Counted from the first letter of the stretch, positions 48,799 through 58,464 are shown. The stretch: 64,000 bases of DNA from Thermogemmata fonticola (GCF_013694095.1 NZ_JACEFB010000004.1:223638-287637); one strand, 5' to 3'. A program made the numbers and translations. Notes: a model not told the origin generated them from the sequence alone.

Positions 48799-49725
48799 TC
48801 ACTTGCGGACGGGGTCCTTTTTCGGGGCCGGCAACTTGCCCAGGACCCAGTTCCGCCATCTCTCCTCGAAGGCAGTGCCGACCAGACCCAGGCGTTCCAG
48901 GAGCGCAACGGCGCTGGGGATCTGGCCATTCTCATCGGGGCGGAAGCCGGACAGGAGGGCGGGGAAGTTGTTCGCCTCCGGCCCAAAGGCGAGGAACTCG
49001 ACGAAGCTATTGGCCAGCACCTCGCCCCGTTCCGGCAGTTGTTCGCCCAGCAGATCGCTTGGTTTGAGGCGGTTCTCGCGGATCAGTTGCAGGACCTGCT
49101 TGCGGTAAGCAGCGTAGCGCGGGGATTTGAGGCCGTCGGCCCGCAAGAGGCAGACGCGGCCAAAGCCGCCGGTCAGCCAGGCGGGGAACTGCGACTGGGG
49201 ATACCGTCCGCGGAGGAAGGCTTCCGCCACCTGGGCCAAGACGACTTGCTGCCGCTCCGCTTCCGTCGCCGCGCCGATCGCCTGGCCGGAGGTGACCAAC
49301 AGGGGCGCCTCGGCGTTGAGCCGGTAATGCACCCGTTCCGGTTGCTCCCTAAGCACCTCGCGGACGAAGGTGCGGAAGTCCCGCGGCTCCGGCAGATAGC
49401 AGATGGCCAGCTTCCCCGCCCAGGGCATCTCGTCCCCCGGCAAAGCCAGAGCGGACCGTGCCACGGGAACGAGCTTCTCCAAAGGCCCCTGCATGGCCTG
49501 CACTTTGCCGCCCTCCAGAGTGCTGGCGAACAGAAAGTGCGGCGTTTCCACCACGTGGACCCCGGAGATTTTCACCTTGGCCAGGTGGCCCTTCAACTGC
49601 TCTTTCTGCTTTTGGACCAGGGCCGGATCGAGCTTCGGCGGCGCGGCAGGTTGCACGAGCGCTGCTGCTGCGGTTGTGCCCAGGAGGACCAGGGGAGCTG
49701 TCCAAGCGGCCAGTGGGGTTCGCAT
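48799..49725 (-). CDS. Secreted peptidase-like protein lacking the HExxH motif
   Basis: 308 residues from the ATG giving MRTPLAAWTAPLVLLGTTAA, a signal peptide; CTCGGAGATCGCCC precedes it. The layout resembles DUF1570/gluzincin-like planctomycete proteins: VKISGVHVVETPHFLFAST, a central ICYLPEPRDFRTFVREVLRE, then a helix QVVLAQVAEAFLRGRYPQSQ where active relatives have HExxH, followed by FPAWLTGGFGRVCLL where they have P-W-L-x-E-G. Both metal-site histidines and the later glutamate are absent, so it is probably a catalytically inactive relative. Homology is inferred from pattern only. It converges with the PIG-L gene. Confidence 0.65.
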   Translation of the reverse strand: MRTPLAAWTAPLVLLGTTAAAALVQPAAPPKLDPALVQKQKEQLKGHLAKVKISGVHVVETPHFLFASTLEGGKVQAMQGPLEKLVPVARSALALPGDEMPWAGKLAICYLPEPRDFRTFVREVLREQPERVHYRLNAEAPLLVTSGQAIGAATEAERQQVVLAQVAEAFLRGRYPQSQFPAWLTGGFGRVCLLRADGLKSPRYAAYRKQVLQLIRENRLKPSDLLGEQLPERGEVLANSFVEFLAFGPEANNFPALLSGFRPDENGQIPSAVALLERLGLVGTAFEERWRNWVLGKLPAPKKDPVRK

Positions 49726-50251
49726 CGGGCGATCTCCGAGGAGGCGGTGCCTTCCTTGTCCCAAGCGGTGCGTTCCTGCGTCCGGAGCTTCCATTCCTGA
49801 GTCTATTGTAAAACGGTGTTGCGAGGGGAACACTGCGTCGGAATGGGGAAGAGGGGAGAAATGGAATCGGGGGTGGGCCGAGGTATCATGGAGATGGGGT
49901 TATAGCCAGGGGGCCGAGTGGGGGGAAGGAAGAAGGCGGCAAGGGGGAAGGCGGAGGTGTGAGGCCGTCCCAGGGAGGCCGGGCGCGGTCTCCGTTCTCG
50001 GTCCGTGGGGGGCCGGGTTGGGCAAGCGGTTCGCGCGGGTGGGGGCCGGCGCCGGCGATTCCCGCCAGGCGTGGACAAGAGGGAGAAGATGGTCTATCTT
50101 TACCATTCTCATGAGCGATGAGAGAGGTCTAGAGGCTTCCGTCGGTACCGGCTCGAAGGAAGAACTCCGCTCCGCTGGCCAACCGGCTCTCCCCTGGGCA
50201 GGCGGGGTGGGATCGAGCATCTCCCGACGGCAACAGGAAGCGGGGTGAGTT
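49726..50251. other. 526-base divergent region before hppA
   Basis: No supported gene or RNA seen. GC-rich sequence with G-rich runs on the plus strand from about 49840 to 50050. Promoters for the minus-strand peptidase-like gene and for hppA are expected but no convincing boxes were found. Confidence 0.45.
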
Positions 50252-53191
50252 ATGCCGCCGCAGCGCTCTCGCCAGTTCCGGCCGCGATGGTGGTGGATGA
50301 TAGCGGTCGGTTGTGTGCTGCCGCTCGGTCTGTTGGGGGCGGACACGTCCGGTCCAGGGGCGATGGGATCGGGGTCGTGGCAGCCGTTTGGCTTTTTCAC
50401 TTCCGCGGTGTATGGCTGGGGGGAAAAGCTAGGGCTGCTGGCCTGCCTGGTGATTGCAGTAGCAGGTCTGGGGTATGCAGCGGCATTGATGCGGCAGGTG
50501 TATGCGGCGGACACTGGGACGCCGGCGATGCAGAAGGTGGCAGCGGCGGTGCGGGCCGGAGCCAATGCCTATCTGCGGCGGCAGTTCTCGGTCGTGGGAC
50601 TGCTCATTGTCCTGATCACCGGGGTGATTATCGCGGCCAAGTGGCCCTGGGCGCCGGAGACGACGGTGCACTCCGTCGAGGAGTTGCAGGTGATCGCTTT
50701 GGGGCGCGGGCTGGCCTTCCTGTTGGGCGCCCTCTTTTCCGCGGCGGTCGGGTTCACCGGCATGCGCTTGGCCACCACGGGGAACCTGCGGGTGGCGGCG
50801 GCGGCACGCCAAAACTTCGGCCAAGCCATGCGGCTGGCTTACCGCACCGGCGCCATCACCGGCATGTTCACCTGCGGGCTGGGACTGCTCGGCGGCGTGC
50901 TGCTGCTCCTCGTCTTCGGCGAGCTGGCTTATGAAATCCTCGTGGGCTACGGCTTCGGCGGCTCCTTGCTCGCCCTCTTCATGCGGGTCGGCGGCGGCAT
51001 CTACACCAAAGCGGCGGATGTCGGCGCGGACCTGGTCGGCAAAGTGGAACAATCCATGGCCGAGGATGACCCCCGCAATGCGGCCGTCATCGCCGATAAC
51101 GTCGGGGACAACGTCGGCGATTGCGCCGGCATGGCGGCGGACGTGTTTGAAAGCTACTCCGTCACGATGGTCGCCGCTGTCATGCTCGGCTACGCCGCCT
51201 TCGGCTATAAGGGGATGATCTTCCCCCTCCTGGTCCAGGCGGTGGGCGTGCTCAGCAGCATGCTCAGCACCGCGCTGGTCGGGCGCGGCATCGTTCAAGG
51301 GAATAGCGCCGTGGCCATGCATTCGATCAACCGCGGCTTCTGGCGCAGCGCCGCTTTGAGCAGCGTCGGCTTCCTCACCCTCGGTGCCATCTACCTGCAC
51401 TTCGACCCGGCCTACATCGTCGAACGCGGCATCGACAAGGGGATGTATCAGGAACTGTTCGACACGCCCCAGTTGCGCCAGGTCCTGGGCTTGAGCTGGG
51501 AGGAAAGCGAACCGCTCCAGGCGCTGGTCGCCCGCCTGCGGCAATGGCGCAACGGACCGGAACGGGTCGCGGAGGCCACCCTGCGCCTCGAAGAGAAAGT
51601 CGAGCGCTATCGCTCCCAGGCCCTGTACGCCTGGCGGCAATTGCCCCTCGCGGAACGCCTCCGCCTGGCGGAACAGCCCCTCCTGGCTGCGGAACTGAAA
51701 CCGGAGGAACGGGAGCGCTTCGCGGAATACGGCCACGCCGCCCCCCAGGAGGCCCGCCCCACCTTGACCCTCCTGCAACTGGCCCAGGTCCGCTATCACG
51801 TTCCCCTCGTGCCCGGCTTGAATTACCGCGTCGTCCTCTGCTGCCTGCTGGGCATTCTCCTGGCGGTGGCCCTCAACAAATGCACCGAATACTGGACCAG
51901 CACGGAATACAGCCCGGTGCGAGAAGTCGTCAAATCCAGCTACACCGGCCACGCCACCAACATCATCGCCGGCATGGCCCTGGGACTGGAAAGCTCCGTC
52001 TGGGCGATCCTGCTCATTGCCGCGGCGATCCTCGGCTCCGTGCTCATCGTCGGCCATCCCGATCACCTGCTGTTCATGGCCTTCGGCGTGGCCATGTGCG
52101 GCATCGGCATGCTGACCCTCACCGGCGACACCATCAGCATGGATGTCTTCGGGCCGGTCGCGGACAATGCCAACGGCATCGGCGAGATGGGCTACAACCG
52201 CACGGAACAGGGGGACGAACTCAAGGAGGGTGAAGAAGGGTATCTGCCCCCTGACCAGTATCAGGCGGCCCGGCAGATTCTCGCCGATCTCGACGCGGTG
52301 GGGAACACCACCAAGGCGATCACCAAGGGGATTGCCATCGGTTCGGCGGTGTTGGCGGCGGTCTCCCTCTTCGCCAGTTTCATCGCCGTGCTGGTGACCG
52401 GCAGTGAAGAGAAGATCGGGCAGTTGCTCATCGGGGATTTCGTCTCCGGGGCGTCGAAGCTGACGGTGGCGGAGCCGCTGGTGCTCATCGGCGTACTGAT
52501 CGGCGGGGCGGTGCCGTTCCTCTTCAGCGCCATGACCATCCGGGCCGTGGGCCGCGCCGCCTATCTCATCGTTATCGAATGCCGCCGGCAGTTCCAGGAC
52601 CCCGCGGTCATGAGCGGCAGCAAAAGCCCGGACTATGGCCGCGTGGTCAGCATCTGCACCGCCACTGCCCAGAAGGAACTGATCGGACCCGGCCTGCTGG
52701 CGATCGGCACGCCCCTCGCCGTCGGCTTCCTGCTCGGCCCCTTCGCACTGGGCGGGTTCCTTGCCGGCATGATCCTCAGCGGGCAGCTCCTGGCCGTGTT
52801 CATGTCCAACGCCGGCGGCGCCTGGGACAATGCCAAAAAGATGATCGAAGATGAACCCCGCACGGAAAAAACCGGCAAATACTCGGAAAAGCACAAAGCC
52901 AGCGTCACCGGCGATACCGTCGGCGATCCGCTCAAGGATACCGCCGGACCGGCGATCAACCCCTTGATCAAGGTCATGAACATGGTCAGCCTGCTGGCGT
53001 TGCCTCTGGTCATCCTCCATAATGTCCATGACGGCCTGGGCAACGTAGTGGTGGGAGCGGTGATCGCCAGCGTGGCCGTGCTGGCGGTCATTTGGGCCTG
53101 GTACCGCTCCAAACAGGAATCGGCGGAAGTCCGGCAGATCGAAGAGGAGCTGGAACAGGAGGCCCTCACCGCGGCCGGGAGCAGTCGCTGA
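50252..53191 (+). CDS. hppA: Membrane-bound proton-translocating pyrophosphatase
   Basis: 979 residues, far longer than the roughly 700-800 usual for the family. It hydrolyses cytoplasmic pyrophosphate to pump ions outward. Substrate-site motifs: YTKAADVGADLVGKVE, DNVGDNVGDCAGMAADVFE and GDTVGDPLKDTAGPAINPL. The GNTTKAITKGIAIGSAVLA segment has Lys where potassium-dependent enzymes have Ala, so a potassium-independent proton pump is predicted. A hydrophilic, helical insertion of about 135 residues (about 383-519; LVARLRQWRNGPERVAEATL, QALYAWRQLPLAERLRLAEQ) separates two membrane segments. The N-terminus has an extra hydrophobic leader before residue 30. Confidence 0.95.
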   Translation: MPPQRSRQFRPRWWWMIAVGCVLPLGLLGADTSGPGAMGSGSWQPFGFFTSAVYGWGEKLGLLACLVIAVAGLGYAAALMRQVYAADTGTPAMQKVAAAVRAGANAYLRRQFSVVGLLIVLITGVIIAAKWPWAPETTVHSVEELQVIALGRGLAFLLGALFSAAVGFTGMRLATTGNLRVAAAARQNFGQAMRLAYRTGAITGMFTCGLGLLGGVLLLLVFGELAYEILVGYGFGGSLLALFMRVGGGIYTKAADVGADLVGKVEQSMAEDDPRNAAVIADNVGDNVGDCAGMAADVFESYSVTMVAAVMLGYAAFGYKGMIFPLLVQAVGVLSSMLSTALVGRGIVQGNSAVAMHSINRGFWRSAALSSVGFLTLGAIYLHFDPAYIVERGIDKGMYQELFDTPQLRQVLGLSWEESEPLQALVARLRQWRNGPERVAEATLRLEEKVERYRSQALYAWRQLPLAERLRLAEQPLLAAELKPEERERFAEYGHAAPQEARPTLTLLQLAQVRYHVPLVPGLNYRVVLCCLLGILLAVALNKCTEYWTSTEYSPVREVVKSSYTGHATNIIAGMALGLESSVWAILLIAAAILGSVLIVGHPDHLLFMAFGVAMCGIGMLTLTGDTISMDVFGPVADNANGIGEMGYNRTEQGDELKEGEEGYLPPDQYQAARQILADLDAVGNTTKAITKGIAIGSAVLAAVSLFASFIAVLVTGSEEKIGQLLIGDFVSGASKLTVAEPLVLIGVLIGGAVPFLFSAMTIRAVGRAAYLIVIECRRQFQDPAVMSGSKSPDYGRVVSICTATAQKELIGPGLLAIGTPLAVGFLLGPFALGGFLAGMILSGQLLAVFMSNAGGAWDNAKKMIEDEPRTEKTGKYSEKHKASVTGDTVGDPLKDTAGPAINPLIKVMNMVSLLALPLVILHNVHDGLGNVVVGAVIASVAVLAVIWAWYRSKQESAEVRQIEEELEQEALTAAGSSR

Positions 53192-53347
53192 TAGCCGGCG
53201 ATCACGCCTTTGTTCCCCCAAGCTGGGGGAATCGCCGTGTGTTCCGATCCGGCAGTCCGCGATGGCCGTTGGCTCGCCGCTTCCTGCCGCGATCCCCCAC
53301 GCGCCAGGCTAACGTCCACAACACCATCCCCTGGGTTTCCGAGTGGA

Positions 53348-55591
53348 ATGCTCATGCCTGCCTTGGCTGTGGCTCTTTACCATGTCGATCCGCGGACCGG
53401 CCAGGTGGTCCTCCACGCCATGCCGATCCTGCTTTTGATCCTCCTGCTCTTGGCGATTGCCTATCGGTATTACTCGGCCTTTCTAGCGGCGAAGGTGGCG
53501 GTGCTCGATGACACCCGGCTGACGCCAGCCCACCGCTTTTACGATGGCCAGAATTATCATCCGACCAACCGCTGGGTGCTGTTCGGCCATCATTTTGCGG
53601 CCATTTCCGGGGCGGGTCCGCTCATTGGACCGGTGCTGGCGATCCAGTACGGTTACATGCCGGGGTTATTGTGGCTGGTCATTGGGGTCTGTCTGGCGGG
53701 GGCGGTGCAGGACATGCTGGTGCTGGCCGCCAGTGTCCGGCGCGACGGCAAATCCCTGGCGGAGATCGCCCGCACGGAGCTGGGGTATCCGGCGATGCTG
53801 GCCGCGGCTCTGGCCATCCTGTTCATCGTGATCATCGCCCTGGCCGGGTTAGGCTTTGTGGTGGTCAAAGCCCTGGGCGGCGAGGAAGTCAAATTGCCTG
53901 CGGGATTGCACATCACCTTGCCGCCGGAGGCGGACTTGCCCCTGCCGGAGTCCCCGAGCAGTGGGCGGCAGTTGTATCATTTCCCTCCCGGCTGCGTGCT
54001 GCGCTATCCGAATGACAATAAACCGACACACCGGCCCGAAGGGTTCACCCTAGCGGTGCCTGCGGACAGCCCCTTGAAGCCGCAGGGGAACAGTGTGTCT
54101 CTCCCGGCGGGATGCACGCAAGTGGTGCCGGGCAGCGCCTGGGGCACCTTCACCATCGCCTGCACCATTCCCATCGCTCTCTTGGTCGGCTGGTGGATGT
54201 ACCGTCTGCGGCCGGGGCGCGTGGTGGAAGCCTCGCTTGTCGGCGCCCTCCTGACCCTGGCGGCGGTCATCGCCGGCAATTGGATTCCCGGTTCCCCCTT
54301 GGCCCCCTACTTCACCCTGACCCGCGAGCAAACGATCCTGGCCCTGTGCCTCTATGGCTTTGTGGCGGCGGTGCTCCCCGTCTGGCTGCTGCTGGGACCG
54401 CGCGACTACCTGTCCAGCTTTCTCAAGATCGGCACCGTCATCCTGCTGGTCCTGAGCGTGCTGCTGGCCAATCCGCCGCTCCAGGCCCCGCCGATCAACG
54501 AAGTGTTCCTCAATGGCGGCCCGACCTTCCCCGGCAGTATCTTCCCCTTCGTCTTCATCTGCATCATGTGCGGGGCGATCAGCGGCTTCCACTCCCTGGT
54601 CTCCTCCGGGACTACGCCGAAGATGGTGGAGCGGGAATCCCACATCCGCAGCATCGGCTACGGGGCGATGCTCATCGAAGGACTGGTCGGGGTGGTGGCC
54701 CTGATCACAGCGGCGAGTCTGCCGCAGGATTTGTACTATGCGATGAATATCGGCATCGACGCGGCGCCGCGCTGGCAGGGAGCGGTGCAGCAGGTCGAGG
54801 AGCGTTACGGTTGGCGCCTGCCGGCGGAAGCGGCGGACCCGCTCCATGCGGCCCAGGTGGACGCCCCGCACCATCTGGACCTGGCGCAGGTCGAAGAGCG
54901 CGTCGGCGGGGAAGCCCTGCGCGGGCGCACCGGCGGCGCGGTCACCCTGGCCGTCGGCATGGCCCTCATCTTCGAGGACGCCTTCCGCTGGCTCGGCATC
55001 ACCGGCCAATGGCTCCTCAAATACTGGTACCATTTCGCCATTATGTTCGAGGCCCTGTTCATCCTCACGACAATTGATGCCGGCACCCGCATTGCCCGCT
55101 TCCTGCTTCAGGAGTCCGCCGGTCGTCTGTACGCGCCGCTGGCCCGCACCGACTGGCTGCCCGGCGCCCTGCTGGCGACCGCCCTGGTCACCGCCGGCTA
55201 CGGCTGGCTCATCCACACCGGCAGCATCGACACCATCTGGCCGATGTTCGGCATCGCCAATCAAGGGCTGGCCGTGCTGGCCCTGGCTTTGGTCACCACC
55301 TGGCTGGTCAACAGCGGCCGGGGACGACTGGCCTGGGTCACCGCCCTACCCATGCTCTTTGTCCTGAGCACGACCACCAGCGCCGCCGCCATCATGGTCA
55401 CTGTGCGCTTCCCGGCGATGATCCGCGACGGACGCGTGCTGGCCGGCTCCCTCAATATCGCCCTGACTCTCTTCGTCGTCACCACGGTGGGCGTCGTCGT
55501 CCTCTGGGCCTTGGCCCGCTGGCTGGCTGCCGCCCTCCGCTATTTCCGCACCCCCTCCCTCCCCCGCCCCAGCCCCTCCGGTCAGCCGTAA
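53348..55591 (+). CDS. cstA: Carbon starvation protein CstA family, peptide/pyruvate transporter
   Basis: 747 residues from ATG 53348 (MLMPALAVALYHVDP); ATG 53354 is an alternative and the Shine-Dalgarno is weak. Polytopic membrane protein with the CstA signatures AHRFYDGQNYHPTNRWVLFG, HHFAAISGAGPLIGPVLAIQ, DMLVLAASVRRDGKSLAEIA, SGFHSLVSSGTTPKMVERES and TTIDAGTRIARFLLQE. Two hydrophilic inserts occur, at about residues 185-250 and 480-540, rich in Pro/Glu/Asp. Family members import peptides or pyruvate. It follows hppA by 156 bases on the same strand. Confidence 0.92.
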   Translation: MLMPALAVALYHVDPRTGQVVLHAMPILLLILLLLAIAYRYYSAFLAAKVAVLDDTRLTPAHRFYDGQNYHPTNRWVLFGHHFAAISGAGPLIGPVLAIQYGYMPGLLWLVIGVCLAGAVQDMLVLAASVRRDGKSLAEIARTELGYPAMLAAALAILFIVIIALAGLGFVVVKALGGEEVKLPAGLHITLPPEADLPLPESPSSGRQLYHFPPGCVLRYPNDNKPTHRPEGFTLAVPADSPLKPQGNSVSLPAGCTQVVPGSAWGTFTIACTIPIALLVGWWMYRLRPGRVVEASLVGALLTLAAVIAGNWIPGSPLAPYFTLTREQTILALCLYGFVAAVLPVWLLLGPRDYLSSFLKIGTVILLVLSVLLANPPLQAPPINEVFLNGGPTFPGSIFPFVFICIMCGAISGFHSLVSSGTTPKMVERESHIRSIGYGAMLIEGLVGVVALITAASLPQDLYYAMNIGIDAAPRWQGAVQQVEERYGWRLPAEAADPLHAAQVDAPHHLDLAQVEERVGGEALRGRTGGAVTLAVGMALIFEDAFRWLGITGQWLLKYWYHFAIMFEALFILTTIDAGTRIARFLLQESAGRLYAPLARTDWLPGALLATALVTAGYGWLIHTGSIDTIWPMFGIANQGLAVLALALVTTWLVNSGRGRLAWVTALPMLFVLSTTTSAAAIMVTVRFPAMIRDGRVLAGSLNIALTLFVVTTVGVVVLWALARWLAAALRYFRTPSLPRPSPSGQP

Positions 55592-55794
55592 CCTCGCCCC
55601 TAACACCGCCCCAGAGGGAGCCGAATAGGTGGGGGAAGCCAACGGTGCCGCGGCCCAACGCCTGACAGCTTCACCGGCATGCGCCGAGCGCTTCTCCACC
55701 GCGGCCCAACACCAAAAGCTTTTTCCCCAGGGAACGCAGCGGTTCTCCAGCGTGTTGAGCCGATTCGCTTCCTGCCTCTGGGAGGGACGCCGCC

Positions 55795-56634
55795 ATGACA
55801 GCGACCGACTCTTCAGCCTGGCCTGAAGCTCCGCCGCCGCCGTCTGCCCCTTTGGTGGAACTGCGCCACGTGACAGCGGCCTTCGAGAATCAGGTCGTGC
55901 TCCAGGACGTGAACCTGGCCATCCAGGCGGGGGAAAGCGTGGCGATCATCGGGGAGAGCGGCTGTGGCAAATCGGTGCTGCTCAAACTCCTGGTCGGCCT
56001 GCTCGCGCCGGTGGAAGGCGAGGTCCTCTGGGACGGCCGGCCCCTGCACCGCCTGCGCCGCGAGGAGTTAATCCGCCTGCGCCTCCAGGTCGGCTTCGTC
56101 TTCCAGCAGTCGGCCCTCTTCGACAGCCTGACCGTGCTGGAGAATATCGCCCTGGGATTGCGGGTGCACCGTCTCTGCGCCCCGGAGGAGATTGTGCCGC
56201 GCGTCCGCCAGCGCCTGCATGACGTCGGCTTGTCAGAACAGGTTTTGTCCAAACGCCCGGCGGAACTCTCCGGCGGCATGCGCAAGCGCGTCGCCATCGC
56301 CCGCGCCCTGGCCCTGGACCCCCAGGTCATGCTCTACGATGAACCCACCACCGGCTTAGACCCCATCATGACGGATGTGATCAACCGCCTCATTGCCCAG
56401 ACCCATCAGCGCCGCCGCCTGACGACCCTGATCGTCACCCACGAGATGCGTACCGTCTTCTCCTGCACCCAGCGAGTGCTTCTGCTTTATCCCCGCTCCC
56501 GCTTGCCGCCGGGTCAGTCCCAGATTCTCTACGACGGCTCGCCCGAAGGATTGCGTCAGGCTGCCGATGGACGCGTCCGCCAGTTTATCGAAGGCCGGGC
56601 CGACCCCCGCCTGCTGGAAGAAGCCGAGGAATGA
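55795..56634 (+). CDS. ABC ATPase of the MlaF/organic solvent resistance type
   Basis: 279 residues. Walker A IIGESGCGKSVLLKLLVGL near residue 53, Q-loop GFVFQQSALFDSLTVLENI, signature ELSGGMRKRVAIARALALDP and Walker B VMLYDEPTTGLDPIMTDVI. This fits MlaF-like ATPases that power phospholipid transport between envelope membranes. The usual MlaE permease and MlaD MCE gene are not adjacent, so its partners must lie elsewhere. GGGAGGGACGCCGCC precedes the ATG. Confidence 0.9.
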   Translation: MTATDSSAWPEAPPPPSAPLVELRHVTAAFENQVVLQDVNLAIQAGESVAIIGESGCGKSVLLKLLVGLLAPVEGEVLWDGRPLHRLRREELIRLRLQVGFVFQQSALFDSLTVLENIALGLRVHRLCAPEEIVPRVRQRLHDVGLSEQVLSKRPAELSGGMRKRVAIARALALDPQVMLYDEPTTGLDPIMTDVINRLIAQTHQRRRLTTLIVTHEMRTVFSCTQRVLLLYPRSRLPPGQSQILYDGSPEGLRQAADGRVRQFIEGRADPRLLEEAEE

Positions 56635-56714
56635 CCGCTCCGGGCTGGCCGGGTTGGCTCCGACTCTGCCGGGGCTTGCCGATTTCCCGCCGTTCCTCTT
56701 GGGCTTCCCCGTGG

Positions 56715-57476
56715 TTACTCCGGGTCCTCCGGCAGGCGTTTGGGCAACTTGACGGTGAAGGTGGACCCTTTGCCCACGATGCTTTCGACGCGGATGCGGC
56801 CCTGGTGCTGCTCAATGATCTGCCGGCAGACGCTCAGCCCCAGACCGGTCCCGCCCCGGCCGTACTCATCCGGCTGCTTGGTGGTGAAAAACGGCTCGAA
56901 GATCAGGCGCAGTTGCTGCGGCGGGATGCCCACCCCGGTGTCAGCAATTTCGATTTCGACCATGTCCGTTTTGGGATTGTCCCGCACTTCGATCCGCAGC
57001 CGCCCTCCCTCCGGCATCGCCTGGCGGGCGTTGATGATGAGATTGACCAGGATTTGTTCGATCTGTCCGGGGACCGCCCAGATGACGGGCCGGGCCAGGA
57101 AGCGGGTTTCCACATGAATGCGATGCTTGGACAAGTCCTTGCCGGTGAGGATGAGCACTTCTTCGATCAGGCGGGCGAGGTCGCAGAGTTCCCGCTGCTG
57201 GCCGCCTTTGCGGGCATAGCCGAGCATCCCCGCGGCGATGGCCGCCGCCCGCTGCCCCGCCTTGAGAATCCGCTCGAAGGCGTTTTGCTTCTCCGCCACA
57301 TCCGTTTGGCGCAACCCCAGCTTGGCCGAATTGATGATGGTCGTGAGGATGTTGTTGAACTCGTGGGCGATGCTGGAGGCCAGCTCTCCAACGCTGCTGA
57401 GCCGCTGGGCCTGCAAGAGCTGCCGCCGCAACGCCTCCGTCTCGTTGGACGACGCCAGCACTTCTTCGCCGGTCAT
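56715..57476 (-). CDS. Soluble sensor histidine kinase
   Basis: 253 residues with only transmitter modules. The H-box is LASSIAHEFNNILTTIINSA near residues 33-52, preceded by a coiled segment (EALRRQLLQAQRLSSVGE). The ATPase part has the N-box QILVNLIINARQAMPEGG, G1 EIADTGVGIPPQQLRLIFEP, the F-box FFTTKQPDEYG and G2 GGTGLGLSVCRQIIEQHQG. There is no sensor domain or membrane segment and no response regulator nearby, so signal input is probably through a partner. The N-terminus is preceded by GCAGGGGGATGGTTTT. Confidence 0.88.
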   Translation of the reverse strand: MTGEEVLASSNETEALRRQLLQAQRLSSVGELASSIAHEFNNILTTIINSAKLGLRQTDVAEKQNAFERILKAGQRAAAIAAGMLGYARKGGQQRELCDLARLIEEVLILTGKDLSKHRIHVETRFLARPVIWAVPGQIEQILVNLIINARQAMPEGGRLRIEVRDNPKTDMVEIEIADTGVGIPPQQLRLIFEPFFTTKQPDEYGRGGTGLGLSVCRQIIEQHQGRIRVESIVGKGSTFTVKLPKRLPEDPE

Positions 57477-57720
57477 AAAACCATCCCCCTGCGCCCTGCC
57501 GCATCCCCTCGCCTCTGGTCTGTCGGTCGGGCTGCCATTGCTATCGGACAGCGTCCGCCCGCTTCTTCATCATAACCGCACAATCCCGCACATCAGGCCG
57601 CACCGAACACCCCGCCGGTCCCCTATTTTCTCAAGTTCATCCTGGCCCAACAGCGCGATGAAAAACGAGACGGCAGAACCAGGCTCGGCAGGCACGGCAG
57701 AGACGAGACGGCGCGAGGAT

Positions 57721-58389
57721 TCACGCCGTGGAGCGGGACGTGAGCGCCTCCCGGCTGGCATCCACCTGCCGCACCGGTTCCGGCACTTCGAGCAGGCGCA
57801 GGGCCTGCCATTGCCCCTCGGCCAGGACCAACTCGCTGACCGCCAGGTTGTGGGCCTTGCCGATCCGCAGCCAATCCGCCGCCGAGTAGCCGGGCAGCAG
57901 GCTCAACAGCAGCACCTTCGAGACCACCCCGTGCACGATGACGGCGATCCGCTTGCCCCGGTGGCGTGCCACGACGCGCTCCCACACCGGTAAAACCCGC
58001 TGCTGAATGCTGGCGAAACTTTCCATACCGTCCACGGCGAAGTCCAGATCGCCGCTTTGCCAGGCGTGCAGGGTGCGCTGCCAGGCCTCTTCCACCTCCG
58101 CACCGCACCGCTGGCTGAACGCCCCCACCCGCCGCTCATGCCACAATGGCTCGATCTCGTGGGGAATCCGGCAGCGCCGGGCGATCGGTTCCGCCGTCTC
58201 GATGGCCCGCCGCATCGCCGAGGACACCACCACCTCCAGCCCTAGACGGGCGAACCATTCCGCCGCCGCTTCCGCTTGCCGCCGCCCGTGCTCCCCCAGG
58301 GGCACATCGGATTCCGCCCCGTGCAACAGATGCGGCGTGGCCGTCTCCGCATGCCGCGCCAGCCACACGCGCGTGATCCCGTCGCTCAT
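57721..58389 (-). CDS. Histidine phosphatase (phosphoglycerate mutase-like) family protein
   Basis: 222 residues from the ATG giving MSDGITRVWLARHAETATP. The catalytic RHAE motif (residues 11-14 region VWLARHAET) is followed by DVPLGEHGRRQAEAAAEWFA, VVVSSAMRRAIETAEPIARR and the second catalytic histidine in IAVIVHGVVSKVLLLSLL. Targets of this branch range from phosphosugars to alpha-ribazole phosphate; none can be assigned. The open frame extends 93 codons upstream through a 15-base repeat array encoding Gly/Pro pentapeptides; I treat that extension as noncoding, although the Shine-Dalgarno at the chosen ATG is weak. Confidence 0.85.
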   Translation of the reverse strand: MSDGITRVWLARHAETATPHLLHGAESDVPLGEHGRRQAEAAAEWFARLGLEVVVSSAMRRAIETAEPIARRCRIPHEIEPLWHERRVGAFSQRCGAEVEEAWQRTLHAWQSGDLDFAVDGMESFASIQQRVLPVWERVVARHRGKRIAVIVHGVVSKVLLLSLLPGYSAADWLRIGKAHNLAVSELVLAEGQWQALRLLEVPEPVRQVDASREALTSRSTA

Positions 58390-58464
58390 TCCGTCTAAGC
58401 CTTTCACGGCTCGTTCTCCTCCTTCACCTCCTGGATCACCTCCTGGGTCCCCGGCTCGCGGACA

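Noticed and set aside
49900-50565. Minus-strand 221-codon frame overlapping the hppA start
   Set aside because: No motif, Pro/Ser/Ala/Arg-rich shadow composition, and it overlaps the certain hppA start.
50429-53221. Antisense open frame of about 930 codons opposite hppA
   Set aside because: Shadow of a strongly biased gene; rich in His, Asp, Gln and Gly, with no domain.
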